Positions 21,613 to 32,347 of a DNA stretch of 34,651 nucleotides are shown here, one piece after another. Made by a program: the position numbers and the translations under genes. Below the pieces are notes generated by a model that did no database searches, was not told the DNA's origin, and saw only the letters and a list, made by a program, of their open reading frames with translations. The stretch is from Gelatoporia subvermispora B (taxonomy: Eukaryota; Basidiomycota; Agaricomycetes; Polyporales; Gelatoporiaceae). The stretch lies in contig KB445812.1 in the NCBI GenBank assembly GCA_000320605.2, positions 531,131-565,781 on the forward strand, written 5' to 3'. Positions within the stretch are counted from its first letter, which is position 1. Each line of letters opens with the position of its first letter.

Positions 21613-23257
21613 ATGACATATGCACCGACGAACCCAATTGATGTTCCTCCATATCAGCTACAGCCACTTATAACCAGTGTGCTTGAGAGTTTACCTCGTA
21701 AGTGAAACATATCTCATATATGTCGTACATACTCAAATTCACTGTAACTTCGCAGGCACCGGTGGAGCCTCCGCCCAGGTTACCTCTGCACAGGCTCTTG
21801 GTACCTCTGTTGTCCCCACGGAATGACTAGGCTCTGTCTAAGCTGGATATTATACATACAGGATCAGAGATCTACGTGGGATGCTCCAATGGGGAGCTTC
21901 TTCGTTTCGCCCTACAAGCCAATGTTCCAGATACCGTGAGTTCCAGGCACCTTCCAGTGTCTCTTCAAGGTCCTCATGGCTTACAGCTATAACTAGCCCG
22001 ACTCGTATACCCTACTTTCTCGTCAAACTCTCATTGGCGACAAGTCCATCGACGAGATTGTGCTCGCTCCTAGCATCTCGCGTGCCTTGGTTTTGTCCAG
22101 TGAGCTCAAGCGTCTACGACAGCGCGATGCAATGGTAACATTGAGACGCCAATTCAGATCGCCAAGTCCATTTCTTTACACTTCCGGCACTAGATGTCGT
22201 GCCTGCAAATGTCATCAGACCAATACGGAATGTTGTCACCTTCGCCGTGGACGAGCGACATACACGTCGACCTCCACCCAGTGTATCACAAGCTGTGGAT
22301 CCTATTGAGTTTTGCGTCATCAAGCAGACTTCGATTGCACTTTACAGCTTGCACGAACGCCTTTTCATCCAGAAGGTATGCCAAACATCACGGGACTGCG
22401 CTTTTTCTGATGGAGATCACAACGTAGGAAATCCCTCTGCCTCAGGGTAGCATCTTGGCCAGACGCATGGGGCGCCATCTCTGCATTGCCGATCGAGAGC
22501 ACTACAACATGATTGATTTGGAAGCAGCCTCACTTTTCCCGCTCCTGCCACTGTCGCAGGCCGGAGATGGTGTATCAATAAAACCGTCCATCACTGTTGT
22601 GGGTGACAACGAGTTCCTAATCCTGTCCTGGACGGGTGCGAGCAGTATTGGTGTTTTCATCACGGGAGACGGAGACCCAGTCCGCGGAACGCTTGAATGG
22701 CCAAGTCATCCGGAAGCAGTCTGTGAGTGTCTTTCTGGTTCTTCGGACGCACTGGTGTGAAGGAGGTGCTTCCCGCACGTCGCGTGACCTCACCTTCAGC
22801 GAAGGACTCTATATATTACGTTGCAGTGCATAGATGTCCCGCGAACATCGCGCTTCTACGTAACGACATGTATGCTATTGCATCATCGAGGACCCGCAGT
22901 GCTTCCGCCGGCACATCCCGTCCGTAACTGACTACCTTGCCAGGTCTCGATTATCCGTACATCACTACGCTCTTGCCCAACAATACCATCGAGATCCACA
23001 GCATCGAGACGCAGGCAATCGTTCAGGTCATTCCCGCACCACCCGACTCGCCAGGACCGGGATCGGGCGTCACGGGCACACTGCGGCGCACGCTGCTCGC
23101 GTCCGCCAACGGCTTCCTCGTCCCCTCGACGCAGCGCTCCGACAAGCTGCGGCGGACGCCGGTGAAGCTACGTAGAGGAGAGTCAGCTGGCTCAGGCGGC
23201 ACGCCAGAGAAGGGGCGGGAACGGTACCCGGCGGTCGCCGAGGGACCTGTGATCTAA
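21613..23257 (+). CDS. VPS3: VPS3/TGFBRAP1-like CORVET subunit, N-terminal CNH half (separated by inversion)
   Basis: Seven exons in consistent phase: 21613-21697, 21756-21800, 21862-21935, 21997-22099, 22146-22375, 22428-22722 and 22944 onward. They encode the citron-homology (CNH) beta-propeller of VPS3/TGFBRAP1: IDVPPYQLQPLITSVL, SEIYVGCSNGELLRFALQA, SIDEIVLAPSISRALVLS, FAVDERHTRRPPPSVSQ, GDNEFLILSWTGASSIGVF, RGTLEWPSHPEAV and DYPYITTLLPNNTIEIHSIE; this order and the W-x-(6)-YP spacing match human TGFBRAP1. The frame runs on to TAA 23255-23257, but a GTAGAG donor after 23171 (VKL-) would join in phase to the C-terminal exon at 20977 (MRPPAFPRANVLVLG) if the segment were flipped. The intron 22723-22943 is unusually long (221 nt). 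As it stands this copy would make only the propeller, about 381 residues. Confidence 0.9.
23247..23254. other. Right inversion breakpoint (GATC at 23251-23254)
   Basis: CTGTGATC identical to 20991-20998, lying at the very end of the CNH half frame, one codon before its TAA. With cuts at GATC here and at 20995, inverting the 2,256 bp between them gives a continuous VPS3-like gene on the minus strand. Confidence 0.6.
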
Positions 23258-24262
23258 TACGAATACCCCTCTAGTACCTGCGCATTTTACCTGAGGTGCC
23301 TGGTTTGTCTTCCAATTTATACAAGACGTGCCTCCAACATGACTTGGTCGGTCTAGTGCTGATATACATTCGTAACCGAAAAACATGAAACGTGCAAACA
23401 TACATACTGGTGCCAGTGTACCGGCTCGAAGCTCACGTCTCCAGCATACTGTATCTTTTCGACCGATCCGGCGGTCACGCATAACACAGGGGTCATCCTC
23501 GCCGGATTTCGGACCATGTAACGGTGTCACAGCCATCCCCACCGGCCGTGACAAACGGTTGGGACAAATATAAAAATCGCGCCTGCGGCGCAGAAAACTT
23601 AGAAATGGCATAGATACAGGTTGTGATCGCTCGCTAACCTTTGCCAGTGCTCACGGCGCACTATGCGCTCCCCAGGGCAGTGATAGATGCGCCCACCCCG
23701 CCGCCCGCCGTAGTCCGCCGTCCGCTTTAGGCAAGTGTCACTGGGTAACAACTGAGCCCGCCGCTGTCGCCGCTCTGTAACTTTTGGTCACGGGTCACAC
23801 CCCGCGCCGGATCGGTCGAAAAGATACAGTACTCTCTTCCGCCTGATGACATCCCACTCTTCCATGCACGTGACTAACTGCATGAAGTCCTCTTTACGAG
23901 ATAATGTGTAAGTCACTTCCACGGCTCAGCGCTGTCTCAGAGTCCCTGGGCCTAAATTGGAGTCTACACATACGTTACGAGCGAGTGCACTGCAGAGCAT
24001 GCGCTTCGAATTCACCGAGGGGGAGATCTAATCTTATCTCGGTCGCGGCTCTTACCCCGCATTACGTACTGCGCGCCTGGAGTTGGGCGCGGAGGAGCCT
24101 CATCTGACTGCTACAACTGCGTCCGCTCGATTTTGTGCTGGAGCCGCATGTAACTCTCCGCTGACGGTCCCTGTGCGGCCCTTGGGCATTGCAATCTGCA
24201 ACTTTGGGACCGAGTCCTGTTTCCGTTATACCACCATCAACAGTCATTGACGAACATCCGAA
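23258..24262. other. Intergenic: upstream region of SDS23-like gene
   Basis: About 1 kb without a recognisable gene. It is GC-rich around 23660-23810, and a small hairpin (GCGCCTGCGGCGC) lies at 23580-23592. In the restored arrangement its left edge would be the 3' flank of the small unknown gene. Confidence 0.4.
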
Positions 24263-26129
24263 ATGTCGCTGAGGAAGAGATTGTCCGTGTCGAGCACGCG
24301 CAGCGAGTCGCCGCTCGTGTTTTCCGCAGTCCCGAATGCCGAGTCGGAGGAGTGGGTGAATGTGTGGCGACAAGTTCTTGCAAGAGGTGGGCACAACTAT
24401 CTGGCTTGGGGACGCGGGGGAGTTGACATTCCACGGAAGACTTCATAGAGTCCCCGGTTGTGGCGGTCGATGCGGAGACCAGTGTCGAGGACGCGTGCGA
24501 CGTAAGGAGCATTTCTTGTATCTGGGAGCCTAATTTTGTACTGAGGAAGGCAAAAGATGCTCCTGTCGAAAGACCTCAGCTGTCTCGCAATTAACAGCCG
24601 GCCCGAAAGCCCTCCGCTCAGTACGCCATATCACGGTCTCTTTGATGTAAGCCGCGCGTTATTTGCCTGATACCAGATGTTTACGTGCTCATTAAACTTA
24701 GTATGCGGATGTGAACGCGTTCTTAACCCTCGCTGCGACGAGGCACAAACTTGCACCAGAGGAATTGCGAGACAAGCCGCGCGTGCGGGAGATTGTAGCT
24801 GCTGCTATCGCCGGAAGAGTCCCTGTATACCTCGTTAGCAGTATGTCTATATTTTACGCCTGTGTATATGCGTGGTCTGATCTCATTACAGACTTATCGG
24901 AGAAGAACCCGCTCGAGACTCTGCCTCACGATGCGACGCTCGTCTCCCTCCTGAGCGTCTTCGCCAAAGGGACTCACCGAGGTCACTTTCTCACATCAAG
25001 TCATGCCGTGTTCACGACTGATCATGTATTGTGCCATCTAGTGCTTATCCGCTCTCCCCCACCATCAAACTCATTCCTCGGCATGATCTCCGACCGTCAG
25101 CTGCTTGCCTGGTTTATGAATTACGCACAGCAGACGCCCTCACTCTTGCGCTTCATCACGAACCCGTTGCACTCGCTTGCGCTCCCGTCGTTGTACCTTT
25201 ACATGTCCGTCGTTGCCGCGAAGGCCACGGACAGTGTCCTGGACGCGATGCGCCTTATGAGTGACGAGGGCGTGAGTAGTGTCGCAGTGATAGAAGAAGA
25301 GGTAGGCAGCTTGCTGAGCGCCGTGAGCGTCACGGACGTCGGGAAGGTAAATTGTTTTCCGTGTTCGAGTGTGCGCTTGAGGATGGCAGAAATTCTACTA
25401 AGATACGCTTTTGCCCAGATTGTGGTTCCCGCGCAAAGCAATCAGATTCTGTCTATGCCTCTGGGCCAATTTGTCGCTCTCATCAAGGTTTGCGCTGGTT
25501 CTGCGTCCACATCAATATGTCTAACACTGCCGGGGGCTTCAGGAGCCCGACGGTTCGACTGACGGCGTTGATAAATTCCCTGGTACGCCCCTTCACACGC
25601 GTAGCTAAACGCGAGCTAAGGAAGATACGCAGTTTATAGCGTCACGCCCAGCAGCACTTTGTTTTACACGATGCAGAAACTCCTTGCGAGTATGTGATAT
25701 TGCTACTGAATTAGCAGTTCACGTTCTCTAACAGCAACTGCAGCGAACTCCCACCGTCTATTTGTCACGGATGACTCACCAGTCACCTCACCGGGAGCAA
25801 GCACGAGCGGGAATCTCTCCGGGATTGTTTCCGTGGTCGACGGTGCGTTCTATTTTCAACGAAAAATATATTCGTAGATGTAATGGTGTCATTGTACAGC
25901 TCTCTCTTTATTTGCACGTATAGCCAATATTCCGGATGTTGACCCCACGCGCATGCAACGACACCGCCGCGCATCGTCTTCTGCCTCTTCTCAATCACCT
26001 TCGGACAGCGGTTATGGGCGTTCGCGCTCAAGCAGCCGGACAAGCATGCAGCGTCTATCGGCCAGCGAGCTGCGGAGTCCCATGGTGGGCAAGGAGTCGC
26101 TTCCGTGGGCAGATAGAGTGCCACGATGA
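24263..26129 (+). CDS. SDS23: SDS23/MOC1-like CBS-domain protein
   Basis: SDS23-type proteins are four-CBS-domain regulators related to the AMPK gamma subunit; in yeasts they restrain PP2A-like phosphatases in cell-cycle and nutrient control. Eleven exons in full phase agreement: 24263-24386, 24449-24501, 24557-24646, 24702-24840, 24892-24981, 25042-25346, 25419-25487, 25543-25582, 25633-25689, 25735-25842, 25900-26129, giving 434 residues. Diagnostic blocks: EWVNVWRQVLAR then ESPVVAVDAETSVEDACD, DVNAFLTLAATRHKLAPEEL, VSNLSEKNPLETLPHDATLV, GMISDRQLLAWFMNYA, LDAMRLMSDEGVSSVAVIEE, LSAVSVTDVGK, a HRLFVTDD block and GIVSVVDALSLFARIANIPD. The tail is Ser/Arg-rich, as in fungal homologues, and suits phosphorylation. 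One donor (after 24981) is GTCACT, otherwise sites are canonical. No breaks seen. Confidence 0.92.
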
Positions 26130-27568
26130 CGCCCGTCATCAGTGTCATGTGTATCACGGATTTGGATTGGATCATGAGGACTGGAACGAGAAAGAGAAGT
26201 TGTGGGACTTTCTTGTAGGGTACATTTTTGGGGGCTTTTCTGTTGACACGCTCTAGCTCCGGTTGGCGCGGCTGAGAATGAATTCGCTTAGAGTATATCA
26301 GAACTGATACATTGAAGAAGCCGCATGAATGGTGCGTCTCAATTATGGCGGATGTAACGAGGACTGAGAACAGCGGTGCCCGCCGCGCTGGGCGCCACAG
26401 AGATTACCTAGAGATTTGTCGAGATCCTGGAGATTGAGCAAGTGTGCAAGGCAGCACCCTGAAGGTCGAGATCGCCCACCGCACGAGGGAGCGCTTGGCA
26501 CAGATATAGGTGAAGCCCGATCGATGGCAGTTCATGACATGGTGTCATGACAGGACGGTGATACCACTATGCTCGCAACGGCACGGCGCCGATATTTCAT
26601 GCCCTCCGGAGTCAGAGTGAGTGTGCTGCCAGGACAGTGGTCGGAAAGATGTGCGCAAGCTGAGCCGGAGAGCTGTGGGCACGACCTGTTCGTATCCCAG
26701 GCACAGCGCGTGGTGCCAGTCAAGTCCGAGGATGCGGGGACTGCGCGGCCGGTGCTCTTGTCAATAGCTGCCCGGATAGCCTGCATGGGTGCACGCCGAT
26801 TGGACACCGGCGTATCATTGTCCTGCGGCGTGCATCTTCGCACCCAGAAACTGAACACAGCCTGAGTTCAGGGATGCCGCCTGATATCAGGAGAATTAGG
26901 GCGCCGAAAGAGAAGCGGGAAGAGATAACAAATGGGAGGAAGAGCTTGCGCGAGTCGCCCAAGGCGTTTGGGCGGAGATGCGAATGGACGCAAGGGGGTG
27001 GCCGGGAGCGTGGCCTGCATCGTTGAGCTTGTTCTGCGGACATCTTCCCCCTCCTGGATGGACCTTGTCGTGACTCGAGCTGCTGCGCCGCCGAGGTCGA
27101 TGTTGTAGACGACGCAGAGGCTGGACGAGCGCTGAGCCGCGCTGAGAGTGCTGCCGCCTGCGTGACATAAGGTTCAGATATTTCACACGTGGCCTTCCTC
27201 AGCCTTCGAGCCCCTTTGACCATCAACCTCCGCGCGCTGCCCGCAACGTCCTCGACGAGCATTGGACGTCGGCGAACTTGCATCCCTGGAAGACAAGTTA
27301 GACAGTGACGAGGAAGCGTCGCCGCGCTTAGGACAAAAAGCGGAGAGTAGAGCCCGTCGCAAAGTTCTGAGCGGCGACGCTAGCGGAATTCAGTCGGAGT
27401 GAGCATCTCCCCCCATCTCATGTTCTCCGCTCTTTCTCGACCACTTACGCTCATACGGACCAACATACTGACTTTGTCTTTCACCATGTCGATAGGAACT
27501 GCCTGTAGCACTCTCTGGCCCACCGGTGGAGAACAGCGGCGACCCCAGTTGCCACTCTATCCAGCGCG
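26130..27568. other. Intergenic with an unsupported minus-strand frame
   Basis: A minus-strand open frame of 187 codons (26720-27283) begins MQVRRRPMLVEDVAGSARRL and is Arg/Ala/Ser-rich; I do not recognise it, and its composition fits the GC-rich background. A small palindrome TCATGACATGGTGTCATGA lies at 26532-26550. The 27380-27568 part is the probable 5' leader of the transcription-factor gene, with an upstream ATG at 27486. Confidence 0.3.
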
Positions 27569-28833
27569 ATGGCCAGCGAGCAACCCAAGACGACGCCTGC
27601 CGCGCAAGAACACATTCAGCCGCATCCAATAGCACCCTATCCTCCTCAACATAATGGTTATTATCCCCCACCGCCGCCGGGGTATCCATACTATGCATAC
27701 GCTCCTATGCCAGACGGCCACGACCCGAACGTGCCCAACGGTGCAGCCCCCCCTCCGTATTACATGGCGTTTCCCCCGCCACCGCCGGGGATGGTGTATG
27801 CCTACCCTGCCCCCCCTCCCGGTCAAGGTCAGTGGTTTAGTCGGCAGTGTACAAGAGCGGTACTGATCACGCAAGTCTAGGCTTTCCCCCTTACCCTACT
27901 GGTGTGCCAATGCAGTCGGCCCAGCCGCGTCCGAAGCGTAAGCAGGTGAAGATGGCCGTGAGTACCTTTTCTTCGTTTTTGTCCCCCCTCACCCTCACCC
28001 TTACCTGCGCATAGTGCACAAACTGTGCCGGCGCGTGCAAACGCTGCGACGAGGCGCGTCCGTGCGAGCGCTGCGTCAAATACGGCATCGCGGACACCTG
28101 CGTCGACGGCGTGCGCAAGGAACGGAAGAAGGGTATAAAGCGCGGGCCGTACAAGCGCAAGAACCGGACGTCGGACAGTGCGTATCATCTCACATTTGCC
28201 GCGACGTGTCCCGCTAAGTACATAATTTCAGCTCCCTCGAACGGTGCGACGGAACAGCCAGCGCCTCCCGCACCATACCCGATGCCACCGGAGGGTTACT
28301 ATCCATACTTTTATCCGCACCCGCCTCCATCTGGGTACGTGCCTCCTGCTCACGACGGCCAGACCCACGGGGAGGCTGTGCCCAACGGAAGCCCGCAACC
28401 GATCCCGCACCCCGGCTACTATCCTATGCACCCGGCGATGTATCCGCCCTTCCCGGGTTACGCTTCGGCCGGACCTATGCCCTATGGAGTCGCGCCTGCC
28501 GCGGTATCTGCGCCCCAGCAGAATGGCACGCACAGTTCGTCGACGAACGGCAAGGCCAATGGCGACGGGAACACGGAGGCGTCCGGCTCCGGCGGGAAAA
28601 GCAAGAAGCGGAGTCGTGCCAAGGGGGATGACGAGGGCGGGTCGAAGAGCAAGAAGAACAAACCTGCGTCGAGTACGACGGAGACGCAGGCGAACGGGAC
28701 CACGAACGGCGCGAACGGGACAAACGGGACGACCGACGCGAACCACGCGAAGGAGCAGTTCGGTTCCGGGACGCATGAAGCAGGCCCAGCCGTCAACGGG
28801 ACCGACATGCGCACGCTCGTGTCCGTGCAGTGA
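27569..28833 (+). CDS. Zn2Cys6 (GAL4-type) transcription factor, Pro/Tyr-rich
   Basis: Four exons (27569-27827, 27881-27957, 28015-28177, 28232-28833) give 366 residues. Residues 1-100 are Pro/Tyr-rich (YYPPPPPGYPYYAY). A basic lead-in KRKQVKMA precedes the cluster C-TN-C-AGACKR-C-DEARP-C-ER-C-VKYGIADT-C at residues 113-141, which fits the canonical C-x2-C-x6-C-x5-C-x2-C-x8-C, with an additional Cys (120) inside the first loop. A strongly basic stretch follows (RKERKKGIKRGPYKRKNR), as in DNA-binding linkers. The C-terminal half is again Pro/Tyr-rich, then Asn/Gly/Thr-rich with an NGTTNGANGTNGTTDAN run and a Lys-rich nuclear-localisation-like block (KSKKRSRAK). The third intron (54 nt) leaves the frame open if retained. 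This is probably a nuclear regulator; targets are unknown. Confidence 0.9.
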
Positions 28834-30530
28834 AGATCCGTCGTTCTTCAACCCCCTATCCATCTCCTCCTCATCCTGCCTTGTGGTTTCCTGTCATCTC
28901 GGTGTATAATGGACATTGATTTGTGTCAATATGTCGTGGACCGTACCGGCCGCTGCGCGGCGCACGGCCCCGGCGCCGCGGCTCCCCCGAACCCCCGAAT
29001 GCCATCCCTGTGCTTTTTGACCACCAACGTTATCTTGACCCGCTGCGGGCGTCAGGATAATTTTGTTTCGAGTCAGACAGCCTCAGATAGTGTTTGTGTC
29101 CCGCGGGGGTGCCCGGGGACTGGAGCCGGCCCTCGTGTGTGGATCGGTGTGGACAGACCACGTATACTATATTTGTTCCCCGGTTCTGATTCCTGATTCA
29201 GTTATTCGTTCTATGCCACCCCCCTTGCTTGCGTGTCCCCCCTGTTTCTGTGCTCGGTCTTGAATCGCCTCCCGCCCCTTTCCGTCCCCCTGCCATTCAG
29301 TCTCGGTTTCCCGGTTTGTTTCTGAAGCTTGGCGTAACACTAAGCGACTCGTAGTGGCGTCTTTGTACGAATATGTAACGGCTAGCGTATCTATTATGTT
29401 CCTATCCGCCATAGTTGGCAGCGTGGATTCATATCTTGCCAGTGTGGTCCATCACGGGTGTACTTTTACCATGGCGAGCGTAATGGAAGCCTGGACAGAA
29501 TGCCAGTGCGGCGTAATCTATCAGATGGACTTTGTTGACACCACTGACGACTACATGGTATGATGGTAGTGGGCGAGGAGAATCCAGAGATGCGGGTACC
29601 CAAATGAGACTGGGTGAACCTGGGTGTAGCCTGGCGTAATCTTAAACTGGTCTCTGGCCAGAACAGATTGTAGAGGGATTGCGTGTATATGGGGTTGCAG
29701 TAGTGAGGTGTATTGGGGGGAAAAGATACCGAGAGACAAATAATGGCCCGAGGTCCCGGAGACGTTCGCGGTGGCAGCCTCATTGATCCATTCCTATCGC
29801 CATCATAGGTCTATTTCTGTGTGTAATAGTCCAGGGGAACCCCAGGACACCGTGAGCACAAGCCAATGGCCCCAGTAGGCCCCTGGGGGATGCTGAGTAC
29901 CTGAGCTCGCGAAAATAACATGTGCCCCCCACATCTACTCAACATGTTCCCTGGCGGCAAAGGCAGAGAAGAGTTAGCATGTGTCAGTTTCAGGATGGAC
30001 TCGCCTTTTCTACGAAGATGATATATCAACCAAACATACCCAACTTTGCACATAGATGCTAAATGTGTGAGACATAGGGTATTTCTACTGTCAATATTCA
30101 TCATGGACTGGGTCGGGACATTGGCCTATGTCTACGGTGGGACACGGTGGCAAATGACTAAGCGACGTACTGATGCTGTCGTGCCACATCAGTCTGGTAG
30201 TGGACAACACATAAACTATCGTGGGAGATTGATATTGAGTACTATGCTACGGAGTCCATTATATGATTGGTTTTAATATTCTAGAATACCTGACGGATTC
30301 GCGAAAGCTTACAGCATGTGCGGCGAACACAAAAACTAAATTGCAACCGAATTTGCGAAGCGGTTGTTTGTTTCTAAGGCTCTTGCCAAACAATGCCCCC
30401 GGACACCTACCGCATCGGGCGACGCGCACGCGTCGACGTAAGTGCGAAAATTCCGCGCGCCACCCACCTGCTCTTCCTCTTTTCCCCAACTTCTGTTTTT
30501 TTGTTTTCTCTTTCTGCAAACTTGAAAACC
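28834..30530. other. Intergenic between transcription factor and MAM33 genes
   Basis: About 1.7 kb without a recognised gene. Scattered open frames under 110 codons on both strands show no motif. It holds the 3' flank of the transcription factor (pyrimidine-rich at 29210-29290) and, near 30262-30272, TATATGATTGG, a possible TATA/inverted CCAAT pair for the MAM33 gene, about 260 bp before its ATG. Confidence 0.4.
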
Positions 30531-31664
30531 ATGTCTGCTCTCCGTGCGCTCCGTCAGACTTCTCTCGCGTCTTCGCGCGCGCTCGCCGTTCGCAGCGTCG
30601 CCCGCGCGGGCGTGTGCCCCTCGTTCGCCGTCGCGCGCCGTACGTTCGCGGTCTCCGCGCCCAAGCTCGGTGAGGGTTCGTGTAAGTCCCCGAAGAACTC
30701 TGGGAAGCGGGACGGGAGACTGACGAGAAAGGGCCGGTCAGCGGACGTCACGCTTGCGCAGAAGCTCTCGGAGGAGCTCAAGTACGAGCAGGAGGCCGCG
30801 AAGCCCGGCGAGCCCGAGTTTGTCAAGGCGTTCAGGGAGCAGGGCATCTGGACTGTGAGTGCGCTCGCTGGGGGCATGATGTGTGGAAGTGACTAATGGA
30901 TAAATGTGGGAGCAGCTCAAGGACACGCCGGAGAGCGACGAGATCACGCTGGAGCGCAAGTTTGGCAACGAGACGTACGTGCGCGGGCGTTGGCTGTGGT
31001 CTGGACTTGTGCTGACGTTCGTGTGCGTGCGCGCAGCATCCGCGTGATGTTCTCGACGACGGACATCCAGTCGCAGGAGGAGAACGAGTATGAGGAGGAG
31101 GAGGAAGTCCCCGAGGAGGAGACCCCCAACAGCTACAACGTCCGCTGCTCGATCACCATCACCAAGGTATGTCCCGTCTAGGCACCTCGTCCGTGTCCTT
31201 GGACAGAATTGCTAACGCGGTGCGACGCGCAGGAGAACGCCCATGGCGCGCTGTCGATTGACGGCATGACCGCGGACGGCCAGTTCATCCTCGACGGCAT
31301 CTCGTACTACAGCGACAGCAAGACCGGCACTGAGCTCACCGCCGACGCGGACTTCAAGCGCCGCGGAATGTACATTGGCCCCCAGGTGCGCTTGCTCTCG
31401 CTCTCCGCTTGTTTGTGTCGGAGTACTGACGGCGGGTAGTTCGAGACGCTCGACGTCGCGGTGCAGGAGGAGTTTGAAAAGTTCCTTGCGGAGCGCGGCA
31501 TCAACGAGAGCCTTGCGTTCTTCATTCCCGACTTTGCCGAGTACAAGGAGCAGAAGGTATGTATCGCGTATCATGTGGTTGTGCATACGCAGGACTAAAG
31601 TTGCTGGCGTGTTTAGGAGTACGTGAACTGGCTCGGCAGTGTCAAGAAGTTCATTGAGGCCTAA
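30531..31664 (+). CDS. MAM33: Mitochondrial acidic protein MAM33 (p32/C1QBP family)
   Basis: p32 proteins form doughnut-shaped acidic trimers in the mitochondrial matrix and support ribosome assembly and translation there. Seven exons in phase: 30531-30681, 30742-30854, 30916-30974, 31037-31166, 31233-31385, 31440-31556, 31617-31664, total 256 residues. The first 45 residues are Arg/Ala/Ser-rich without acids (MSALRALRQTSLASSRAL), a clear mitochondrial presequence. Family motifs: LSEELKYEQEAAKPGEPEFV, a highly acidic loop EENEYEEEEEVPEEETP, FDIsITK-like NVRCSITITK, GISYYSD, FETLDVAVQEEFEKFLAERG and the terminal KEYVNWLGSVKKFIEA. Length and layout are typical. The 60-nt first intron is a multiple of three and free of stops, so its retention would insert 20 residues after the presequence. 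Confidence 0.95.
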
Positions 31665-32347
31665 GTTCGCTCGGGTCTCAAGTTGCAAAGCTCGGCCACG
31701 GGGTGATGGGTGCTCGACCAATGGACGCTTTCTTACTACACAACTTGCTCTCCCTCCGACAACCTCCGCTCGTATAAAAGTTCATGTATTGCACTATCGT
31801 ACCCATACCGTTAACGAATCGTGAACACCCATTTGCACTGAAAAGGCGTGAACTGTCTGTTTTGTTATCGCGATATTTGGCAGTGATAGTGTGCCCTGTC
31901 GTCATTCACATGTTGGAAACGGTGGCGTCCGAGCCCGGTGGCGGAGTGCCTCGGGCAGGCTAGCGCCAAGCTGACGTCGGGGGAAGGACCACAAAGGTTT
32001 CCTTTTATGGATAGTTTCCCGACCATTCTACGACATTCAGGGACATTCTTCGCGGGTCTGCGCGAGTCTTGCTCGTTCTGGATGTCCGTGAACGTGCGCA
32101 GGCCGAGTGCCGGCGTGCTGCGGATGTGCTTATCCTCTGCTGACTTGCCGCTGACTCGTCCGCTTTCGATCGGGCTCTGCTCGGCGGACACGTATGCTTG
32201 CGCCATCCGCTCCTAGTACTTGCTCCTTATAAGCCGGCTATAACTCTGGCATGGCTCCCCATCCCTCGCTCGAAAGTGTAGCGGTCTCTCGAAGCCTGCA
32301 TCGACTCTTTGTACACCTCGCTCTCCGGACTACATACCTTGGACGCC
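31665..32347. other. Intergenic: MAM33 3' flank and next promoter
   Basis: No gene recognised; a minus-strand frame of 113 codons (31865-32206) shows no known motif. CTTATAAGC at about 32226-32234 is a TATA-like box 115-120 bp before the next ATG on the plus strand. Confidence 0.4.

Noticed and set aside
20991..23254. The CTGTGATC pair as direct repeats that drove recombination
   Set aside because: Direct repeats cause deletion, not inversion; only the palindromic GATC core is compatible with an inversion.
18231..23257. Two unrelated genes, one CNH-domain and one Vps39-domain, in divergent orientation
   Set aside because: The two parts together follow the full TGFBRAP1/VPS3 order with no overlap or gap, and the break rejoins in phase, which two independent genes would not do.
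24263..24448. Apparent early stop of the SDS23-like frame and a frameshift to ESPVVAV
   Set aside because: A 62-nt GTGGGC...CATAG intron (24387-24448) restores phase and gives VLAR-ESPVVAVDAE, so the gene is not broken.
26720..27283. 187-codon minus-strand open frame
   Set aside because: Arg/Ala/Ser-rich in GC-rich DNA with no motif or splice partners; kept only as a note.
28228..28863. 211-codon minus-strand open frame
   Set aside because: It is antisense to the last exon of the Zn2Cys6 factor; its Arg/Val-rich composition is a reflection of that exon's GC-rich codons.
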